Source of the DNA: Planctomycetota bacterium
Lineage (GTDB): Bacteria; Planctomycetota; MHYJ01; WSZJ01
Length of the DNA stretch: 32,980 nt
Reading direction: 5' to 3'
Assembly (NCBI GenBank): GCA_021413805.1
Contig: JAIOPR010000158.1
Location: forward strand, 1-32,980
In this document: positions 26,686 through 32,980 of the stretch, in pieces
Position numbering within the stretch: position 1 is the first letter of the stretch
Layout of the letters: each line of letters opens with the position of its first letter
The notes under the pieces: model-generated
Database searches by the model: none
What the model was told of the DNA's origin: nothing
What the model saw: the letters and a program-made list of their open reading frames with translations, nothing else
Position numbers and translations under genes: made by a program

Positions 26686-27706
26686 ACAACTCGATGAATT
26701 TCCCGCTTCTCACCCAGTTCGCGGCCAGCGTCGTCACAAACGCCGTGAATCGCACGATCGCTTCCTCTTCCCCGCCCGCCGGCATCGAGAGCTTCATCTC
26801 CCGGAGCCGCGCGATGAGCTGTTTCGCCATCGCCAGCACCACCGGCTGCCGCGCGCCCGTCCAGTACGCGACCTGCTTGACGATCGCCCGGTGCTTCGCG
26901 TCCGCCCAGGTCGCCGCGCCGTCCGCCTCCGTCGCCGGCCCGAAAAGCTCGCGCAGGTCGCCGTCCGCGTACCCCGCGATCTGCCCCGCGACCACCTCGT
27001 GCTCGTCGCGCCGCTCGTAGTGCTCCTTTACCGTCACCGCTCCCAGTTCTTCCTCCGGCGGCGCATCCACGTCCACCGTCGGCGGCGTCCGGCCGATCGC
27101 CGTCATCGTCCGCTCGACGTACTCGAGCTTCGGAAGCGCCCCGTGCCCCTTGTACTTCTCGCGCCAGTCGATCCCCGGCGTCAGCCACACCGCAAACGTC
27201 TCGGCGAAATCCTCGTCGGGGTGCTTCTGGGCGTACCAGCCGGGGATGTGCTTGACGAATTTTTTGGAGAAGGGGTTCGCCTCGTAGTCCTCGACGTAGG
27301 GGCGGGAGTAGGGGCCGAAGAGCTGGTGCCACTCCTCGGTCTGGTAGAGGCGGTAACCGTAGTTGAAGGCGTGGCCGGCCTCGTGGCGGAGGTACATCAT
27401 CGTGAGGCGGTCGTCCTCGAGGTCCTCGCTGAACTCGTCCTCGAGGCGCTTGAGCCGCTCGTCGGCGAGGTAGAACGGGATGCCGATGACCGGCACGCCT
27501 TCGGGGCAGCCCCACTCGTCGGAGAGGTAGGCCTTGGGGCGGAACTGCAGCCCCTTCCCCTCCAGCTCCTCGGAGAGTTTCTTCAATGCCGACTCCAGCG
27601 GCGTCCCCTCGATGCGGAGCTGGAGCTCGTCGATTTTCTTGGAAAGCACGGCGAGCTTTTCGCTCTCCCAGCTTTCGCGCGGCGTCAGCTCGCGGAAATC
27701 AGCCAT
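26684..27706 (-). CDS. Putative zinc-binding metallopeptidase
   Basis: MMYLRHEAGHAFNYGYRLYQTEEW (HExxH) and downstream HPDEDFAETFAVWLTP; starts 3 nt after the upstream lipoprotein stop. Confidence 0.8.
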   Translation of the reverse strand: MADFRELTPRESWESEKLAVLSKKIDELQLRIEGTPLESALKKLSEELEGKGLQFRPKAYLSDEWGCPEGVPVIGIPFYLADERLKRLEDEFSEDLEDDRLTMMYLRHEAGHAFNYGYRLYQTEEWHQLFGPYSRPYVEDYEANPFSKKFVKHIPGWYAQKHPDEDFAETFAVWLTPGIDWREKYKGHGALPKLEYVERTMTAIGRTPPTVDVDAPPEEELGAVTVKEHYERRDEHEVVAGQIAGYADGDLRELFGPATEADGAATWADAKHRAIVKQVAYWTGARQPVVLAMAKQLIARLREMKLSMPAGGEEEAIVRFTAFVTTLAANWVRSGKFIEL

Positions 27707-27709
27707 GGC

Positions 27710-28441
27710 TCAGCGGATGACCCGGTCGCGCACGACGCGCTGCTGGAGGCCCGGGGCGGCGAAGGCGGTGACCGTGCCGGCGGCATCGACGGTGAGGTCG
27801 ATACGCCACGCCGGGGCGCCGTCGGGGCCAAGCCCTTCCCACGAGTACGTCGTCTCGTCGAGGCGCGTCAGGCGGCGCTTGACGCGTTCGAGGTCGGCTC
27901 CCGGAAGGCGCACGAGGAGCCGGTCCAGGTCCTTCGTTTCGCCGGGCTTGAGGGCGAGCCGGCGCACGGCGACCGTCGAAGTGGCGTGGTCGTGCTCGAT
28001 CTCGAGGTCGTCACAGCCGTCGAAGGCTGCGAGGTCTTCCGGCGATCCTCCGGGACGCGCCCGGGTCCATCTTCCCGCAGCTCCGCGTTCGAGGACCAGG
28101 CGGACCGGGGAACCTGCGGGCTCGTGCCCCCGCCCCACCTCGATGAACGCCCGGGAGGACTTGCCATCCGGAAGCGTCTCCAGCGCGACATCGGCCCAGA
28201 AGGCCGGGGTCTCCGCGTCGAGGGAGTCGCAGGACTGGAGGTGTTCGCGGGTGACGAAAGCCCCGTCGGCGCAGCGGCGTTCGGAGACGAAGGCGGACCC
28301 GAAGCCGATCTGGTCGGTCCAGAACAGGGTCCGGACGTCGGCGAAGTTACCCGCGTGGGGTTCGTCGGGGCGCGTGGGTTGCGGGTCGGAGCCGCAGCCG
28401 GCGAGGAAGAGGGCGAAAAGGAGGGCGGAGGGGAGTCTCAT
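27710..28441 (-). CDS. Hypothetical lipoprotein
   Basis: MRLPSALLFALFLAGCGSDPQPTRP lipobox LAGC; otherwise unknown. Confidence 0.7.
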   Translation of the reverse strand: MRLPSALLFALFLAGCGSDPQPTRPDEPHAGNFADVRTLFWTDQIGFGSAFVSERRCADGAFVTREHLQSCDSLDAETPAFWADVALETLPDGKSSRAFIEVGRGHEPAGSPVRLVLERGAAGRWTRARPGGSPEDLAAFDGCDDLEIEHDHATSTVAVRRLALKPGETKDLDRLLVRLPGADLERVKRRLTRLDETTYSWEGLGPDGAPAWRIDLTVDAAGTVTAFAAPGLQQRVVRDRVIR

Positions 28442-28641
28442 GGGGGGCGAAGAGCGTACAACAACGAGAAAGGGTTGAATATCGGGAATTAGGGTGCAAT
28501 CCGGCCCCAATCAGCAGCACCGAATACGCCGCAACTTATTGCAAGCCATAATGTTCCATCGTTTTGTCGATCTCAAAGGCCAACCCGCTCCGCATTTCCC
28601 GATCCGACCGCGAAGCGCCAATGTCCCTGTGCAGTGCCGTT

Positions 28642-28676
28642 CACTCGCCGCTGGCCACTCGCCACTCGCCGCAATC
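28642..28676 (-). repeat. Degenerate heptanucleotide array (CACTCGC CGCTGGC CACTCGC CACTCGC CGCAATC)
   Basis: Five 7-nt units just downstream (minus strand) of the 28680 stop codon; reverse complement shares AGTGGCCAGCGGCGAG with the 26462 array. Confidence 0.75.
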
Positions 28677-28679
28677 ACT

Positions 28680-29621
28680 TCACTCCCCCACCGTAAACTC
28701 CACCTCCACCCCCCGATGGTCCGAAGCTCCCGACGTCCCCAACCGGCACCCCCGGATCCTGAGCAAGCTATTCACCCAGCAGTGGTCGATCGGCAGAAAG
28801 GGCATCGCCGACGGCCAGGTCCCGTCCATCCCCCTTCCCGCCGCTTCGAAGGAATGCGTCAGGTTTCCTCTCCAGGCGTCGAAGAAGGTCGAATCGCGCG
28901 GGGTGTTGAAGTCGCCGCCGACGAGAAGGGGGCCGGGCGGTCCGTCCGCGATCGCGGCGTCGAGGGCTTCGAAGGCCGTCCCGCGATGGCGCCAGGGAGC
29001 CCCGTCCATGTCGACGATGAGGACGCGGAGGTCCACGCCTTTCAGGGTGACGTGGCATTCCGCCGCGCGGCTGCGGCCGTCGAGGACGAAGGCCCGGGCG
29101 TCACGGATGCGCCCTTTCGTGATCAGGACGAGCCCGCCGTCGAGCTCGCGGCGGTCGTAGCCTTTCAGCGCTTCGTGCCAATGCGGTCCGGGCAACGGCT
29201 TGGGATCGGCAGCCTCCACGAACCACCCTAGGTCCGGATCGCGCTCGCGGATGGCGTCGAGGACGCCGTCCCATCCCCGGGCCCCGCGCTCCAGGTTCCA
29301 GCCGAGTCCCCGCACCAGGTCGCGCGGCGGCGTTCCCTCCGGGGGCGGCGCCAGGACCAGCGAGGTTGCAAACCACCAGGCCACCGCGGCCACGGCCCCG
29401 CCCGCGGCGGCGAATCCCGGGCGCCACGCCCGGCGCGCCAGCCAGAGCCCCGCCACCACGAAGAGCACGACCGCCATCGCACACGGCGGCGTCGCGTAGG
29501 ACACCATCGAGAAAACCGGCCACCGGTCGCGCACCGTGAGATTCACGAGCGCCGACAGCGCCGTCCCGGCGGCCAGCACCGGAGGCGTGAAACGGACGAC
29601 GGCGAGGGCGAAGCGGCGCAT
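28680..29621 (-). CDS. Membrane-anchored endonuclease/exonuclease/phosphatase-family protein
   Basis: Two or three N-terminal hydrophobic helices; catalytic-type motifs LGWNLERG, LLVGGDFNTPRDS, FLPIDHCWVN, GASDHRGVEVEF. Confidence 0.85.
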   Translation of the reverse strand: MRRFALAVVRFTPPVLAAGTALSALVNLTVRDRWPVFSMVSYATPPCAMAVVLFVVAGLWLARRAWRPGFAAAGGAVAAVAWWFATSLVLAPPPEGTPPRDLVRGLGWNLERGARGWDGVLDAIRERDPDLGWFVEAADPKPLPGPHWHEALKGYDRRELDGGLVLITKGRIRDARAFVLDGRSRAAECHVTLKGVDLRVLIVDMDGAPWRHRGTAFEALDAAIADGPPGPLLVGGDFNTPRDSTFFDAWRGNLTHSFEAAGRGMDGTWPSAMPFLPIDHCWVNSLLRIRGCRLGTSGASDHRGVEVEFTVGE

Positions 29622-29639
29622 CGGTCGAGGCAGGATAGC

Positions 29640-29675
29640 CAAAAAAAGAGGGCACGGCATGGTCGCCGTGCCCTC
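29640..29675 (-). terminator. Rho-independent terminator
   Basis: Perfect 11-bp stem GAGGGCACGGC / GCCGTGCCCTC with 6-nt loop, followed on the minus strand by seven T (29647-29641); just downstream of the VIT-vWA stop. Confidence 0.9.
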
Positions 29676-29692
29676 CCGTGGTGCGTGCTGGC

Positions 29693-31834
29693 TTATTCTT
29701 CCGTGCGGTACGTCTTGCCCTGGTACACGACCATGACTTTGCCGAGCGACAGGTACTTCGCGATCCCCGGCTTCTCGTCGATCAGCTTCATGTAGTCGTC
29801 GCCGCCGATCTTCAGCGTCACGACGTCCTTGTTCTTCTCAGGGTCGTAGACGCTGTCGGTCCAGAGGCCGCCGACGTTGTAGAAGCTCTTGGAAGCGATG
29901 ATGCGCATCTTCAGCATGACCTGCTCTTCGCTCTCGCCCGTGACACGGCCGGCGGCACCGTAGGCATCGAACGCCTTCTCGCCGTCGCGAAGGTCCTTGG
30001 CCGCTTCGGCGGCCGGGGCGCTGGGAGCGCCGAACGCGCCGCCCTGCTCCTTGCGGAAACCTTCGGCAACTTTGCGCCGCATCTCGTTCATGTCGCCTTT
30101 GACGGAGTCATCGGCGATCAGGAAGCTCGTGTACGGCGTGACGATCCCGTACTGCTTGGCGAGGCGGGTGATCTCGTCCACCAGCTCCTTCGACTGCCCG
30201 TTGCGCTTCACTTCCTCCATCAGGTACCCGACCTTGCGGCCGGCCCAGACGCGGGGGAGGAAATCGTTGCGGGCGCTGACGGCGGGGAACTTGAGCGTAT
30301 AGGGGAAGGAGACTTCCTTGCCGCCAAGGTGGCCTGTGACGAGCACGTCGCGGTCCGGCGTCCAGGAATCGCCGTCCACGAGGTAGCGGCCGAAGAGGAC
30401 AATCTGCTGGCCCTTGAAGAGGTCCGGCAGGCGACGCGGGTAGAGCTCTTCGACTTTCATGTTCATGAACTTGACGGAGATGTCGGTGAGGACGGGATTG
30501 GCGATGCGGTCGTAGAGGTCGGTGATGCGGGTGGTGAGGTCTTCCTTGGGCATCACGTAGGCCGCGCTGCCGCCGTTGTCGGTCGCGAGCATGTCGAGCA
30601 GGCGTGTGTTGAGCTCGTTGCCGACGCCGAAGGTGAACATGCGGGCGTTGTGGGTGTTCTTCTTGTGCAGGATGTCGGCGAGTTTGTCGGTGTCGGTCTC
30701 GCCCTCGTTGGGGAGGCCGTCCGTCAGGAAGATCAGGTTCTTCGCGTCCGTCTTGTCGGTGAACATCCCGAGCGACAGCGTAACGGCTTCCTCGATCGCC
30801 GTACGGCCGCGCGGCTTGAGCTTATCGACATGGGCGAGCGCTTTCTTCACGTTCTCAGGCGTCGCGGGGAGCAATTCCTCCTTGAAGGCCCGCGCTTCCG
30901 TCCCGAAATCCACGATGTTGAACAGGTCCTCGGGTTTCAGGCGGTTGAGGCAGTACTTGAGGGCGGCCTGGAGCTTGACGAGCCGGTCCTCCTCGATCAT
31001 CGAGCCGGACGAATCGACGCAGAAGACGACCTGCTGCGGGATGACGGGGACCTTCGAGGGATCGATGGTCGGGGAGACCATCATCATGAAGTACCCGCGT
31101 TCTTCCTCGTCGCGGTAGGTCATCGCGGAGACGCCGACATCGCCGCCGGCGACGTGCCAGTAGAGCGCCATCGGCGTCTTCGGCAGGTAGTTCTCCTGCT
31201 CGTAGTGCACCGTCGCGTTGAAATCGTCCGCCCGCGTGACCGTCACGTTGTGCGTCGGCGAGTAGATCGACTTGACCGGTTTCGAGGACTTCATCGTGAC
31301 GTCCACGACGACCCTCTTCAGGGGCTTGAGAAGCGCCTTGGGATTGGTGTTAAGGAATCCCATGCGGTAGACGCCGTCCTCGGACCGGAGGACCTGCGTG
31401 TAGCGCAGCACCGCGACGACTTTCCCCTGCGGCGGGATGTTCGGGACCCCGGCGCGGATCAGGCCTTTGCCGTAGAACTCGAGAAGCGCCGTCTTGCCGC
31501 CCTTCGCCGCGATCTCCGCGAAAACCTTCTTCGCTTTCTCGGCGTCGAGCATCTCGGCCTGGACTTCGTGGTCGCCGAGCTGCATCGACAGCTTGTCGAT
31601 CTGCGCGTCGGCCTCGAACTCCATGTAGCACGTGCCGCCGACCACCGCCTGGGCGTTCGGGTTGAAGAACGTGCACGTGTACTGCTTCACCGCGATGTTG
31701 TCCGTGATGTCGATCGTGATGTGGTCTTCGATCAGCTCCACCGGAAGCGGCGAATGGATGAAACACGCGTGGACAAAGGGAGCGATCGCCGCAAGCGCCG
31801 CTGCCGCCACGACTGCTGCAAGGAACCTTCTCAT
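29693..31834 (-). CDS. Exported VIT domain plus vWA domain protein
   Basis: Signal peptide MRRFLAAVVAAAALAAIAPFVHA; VIT-like DITDNIAVKQYTCTFFNPNAQAVVGGTCYMEFEADAQIDKLSMQLGDHEVQAEMLDAEKAKKVF; vWA QVVFCVDSSGSMIEEDRL, KPRGRTAIEEAV, IFLTDGLPNEGE. Confidence 0.92.
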   Translation of the reverse strand: MRRFLAAVVAAAALAAIAPFVHACFIHSPLPVELIEDHITIDITDNIAVKQYTCTFFNPNAQAVVGGTCYMEFEADAQIDKLSMQLGDHEVQAEMLDAEKAKKVFAEIAAKGGKTALLEFYGKGLIRAGVPNIPPQGKVVAVLRYTQVLRSEDGVYRMGFLNTNPKALLKPLKRVVVDVTMKSSKPVKSIYSPTHNVTVTRADDFNATVHYEQENYLPKTPMALYWHVAGGDVGVSAMTYRDEEERGYFMMMVSPTIDPSKVPVIPQQVVFCVDSSGSMIEEDRLVKLQAALKYCLNRLKPEDLFNIVDFGTEARAFKEELLPATPENVKKALAHVDKLKPRGRTAIEEAVTLSLGMFTDKTDAKNLIFLTDGLPNEGETDTDKLADILHKKNTHNARMFTFGVGNELNTRLLDMLATDNGGSAAYVMPKEDLTTRITDLYDRIANPVLTDISVKFMNMKVEELYPRRLPDLFKGQQIVLFGRYLVDGDSWTPDRDVLVTGHLGGKEVSFPYTLKFPAVSARNDFLPRVWAGRKVGYLMEEVKRNGQSKELVDEITRLAKQYGIVTPYTSFLIADDSVKGDMNEMRRKVAEGFRKEQGGAFGAPSAPAAEAAKDLRDGEKAFDAYGAAGRVTGESEEQVMLKMRIIASKSFYNVGGLWTDSVYDPEKNKDVVTLKIGGDDYMKLIDEKPGIAKYLSLGKVMVVYQGKTYRTEE

Positions 31835-31898
31835 GACCACCTCCTGTGCCCCCGGAATTTTCGACGGCCGGGCGCGACGATCGCGCTTCGGCCTGGAT

Positions 31899-32723
31899 CT
31901 AATGCGCCCCGAACCCTTTGCGGATCCGGTCCAGCTCCGGCCACGGCAGACCTTCCGACACCAGCGTGATCTCGACCGTTCCCGCGACAAAGCGGGACAG
32001 CTTGTACTCGCGGCCGTTGCCCACGATCGTTTCGGTCCCGGGCTTCCCCGTCGGGTCCGTGCTCTGCAGGACCGTCAGCGGCCCGAACGGCGTGGCCCAC
32101 GCGGCTTCCGCCGTCGCGATCGACGGATCGACACGCTTCAGCACCGAGCCGCGCGGCACGTACGCCGGCGGCACGATGAGCCCCGCGGTGGAAAGCTCCG
32201 CCACCGGGGCCGCCGCCACCGCCTTGTCCGACCACGCGTCGTACGACCGAGTGTTAAGCGCTTCGTCGTACGAGCCGATGTAGGCGTAACAGATCCGAGG
32301 TTGCGAGCCGGGAAGCGCCGCGATCTCGACGTGGCGGGCGACCACCCGGTTTTCGGGAGACGCTGCGGCGACCGCGCCGGAGAGAGGCAACCCGTTCTTC
32401 ACCGGATCCACCCGGTCTGTCTTTCCGCCATGCCCCGCGAACCAGACCGCCACGCCCGCCGCCGAAACGAGCACCGCCGCCGCCGCCCCTTTCAGCATCC
32501 AGCCTTTCCGCGGCAATTTCGCCGACACCGCCGGCCAGACGTCCACCGGCCCCGGATCGGCTTTCCAGCCACCGAGCAGAGCTTCGACACGCTCGAGCTC
32601 GCGCATCTCCCGGCTGCACGACTCGCAACCGGCGAGGTGCTCGCGGGCCGGCGAGGCTTCTTCGGCGGTCAATCCGCCGCCGAGAAGCGCCGCCAGCCGT
32701 GGTTTGAGTTCGTGGCAGGTCAT
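31899..32723 (-). CDS. zf-HC2-type anti-sigma factor-like membrane protein
   Basis: MTCHELKPRLAALLGGGLTAEEASPAREHLAGCESCSREMREL (HxxxCxxC), TM helix GAAAAVLVSAAGVAVWFAG. Confidence 0.8.
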   Translation of the reverse strand: MTCHELKPRLAALLGGGLTAEEASPAREHLAGCESCSREMRELERVEALLGGWKADPGPVDVWPAVSAKLPRKGWMLKGAAAAVLVSAAGVAVWFAGHGGKTDRVDPVKNGLPLSGAVAAASPENRVVARHVEIAALPGSQPRICYAYIGSYDEALNTRSYDAWSDKAVAAAPVAELSTAGLIVPPAYVPRGSVLKRVDPSIATAEAAWATPFGPLTVLQSTDPTGKPGTETIVGNGREYKLSRFVAGTVEITLVSEGLPWPELDRIRKGFGAH

Positions 32724-32727
32724 GGGG

Positions 32728-32980
32728 TTAGCGGGTGATGACCAGGTTGTCAAACGAGGTGCCGGCGTTCCATGAGAAGAGGCCGACGCGCCCGGAGCTG
32801 GTGCCGACGTTGGATTCGCCGACTTTCTTTTCGCCGATGTAGACCGTCACCTTGCCGCCGTCGATTTCCAGCTTCACGTGGACGGTGCCGTTCCACTGGT
32901 AATTGAAACCCCAGTTCGCGGTCTGGTTGTTGTACCAGGTGCCGCCGCTCATCAGCCGGACGTTGTTCGGGTTCAGCCAG
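32728..32980 (-). CDS. LamG/concanavalin-like domain protein, 5' end truncated by window edge
   Basis: ...WLNPNNVRLMSGGTWYNNQTANWGFNYQWNGTVHVKLEIDGGKVTVYIGEKKVGESNVGTSSGRVGLFSWNAGTSFDNLVITR*, open to the window end; typical beta-jelly-roll ending. Confidence 0.65.
   Translation of the reverse strand, partial: WLNPNNVRLMSGGTWYNNQTANWGFNYQWNGTVHVKLEIDGGKVTVYIGEKKVGESNVGTSSGRVGLFSWNAGTSFDNLVITR

Noticed and set aside
26519-28492. 657-aa plus-strand ORF
   Set aside because: Antisense to the metallopeptidase and lipoprotein and crosses the heptamer array.
29678-31969. 763-aa plus-strand ORF
   Set aside because: Antisense shadow of the VIT-vWA gene; His/Arg/Val/Asp-rich.

Overview
GC-rich bacterial window, densely coding, with about 24 supported CDSs. 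The suite (zf-HC2 anti-sigma factors, ECF sigma, MoxR AAA+/vWA genes, many secreted proteins) is compatible with Planctomycetota or a similar lineage, but that is inference. No rRNA, tRNA, CRISPR array, transposase or phage gene was recognised. Contents by block: (1) an MFS transporter cut by the left edge, TPR-serine hydrolase, LOG-family protein and secreted proteins (1-5.7 kb); (2) a minus-strand signalling/metabolism block: large hybrid histidine kinase, HCDH-ECH fusion of inverted domain order, SpoIIE-type phosphatase (5.7-13.5 kb); (3) an ECF sigma/zf-HC2 anti-sigma-headed run with exported proteins (13.5-17.1 kb); (4) the most interesting block (17.2-25.3 kb): a MoxR-like AAA+ ATPase with a four-Cys segment, an uncharacterised helical/beta-rich protein, a fused HEIGHH zincin-like plus vWA protein and a large unknown protein, with two paralogous TPR proteins bracketing the AAA+/vWA core; (5) an ATP-grasp ligase / HEAGH metallopeptidase / lipoprotein cluster (25.4-28.4 kb); (6) an endonuclease/exonuclease/phosphatase-fold protein, a VIT-vWA protein, a zf-HC2 anti-sigma and a LamG-like fragment (28.7 kb to the right edge). 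Non-coding structure includes heptanucleotide-period arrays at four intergenic sites, a 47-nt-arm inverted repeat between convergent genes, one clear intrinsic terminator and recurrent TAGAAT/TACCAT -10-like boxes very close to start codons. All domain calls come from reading motifs by eye; no database search was run.
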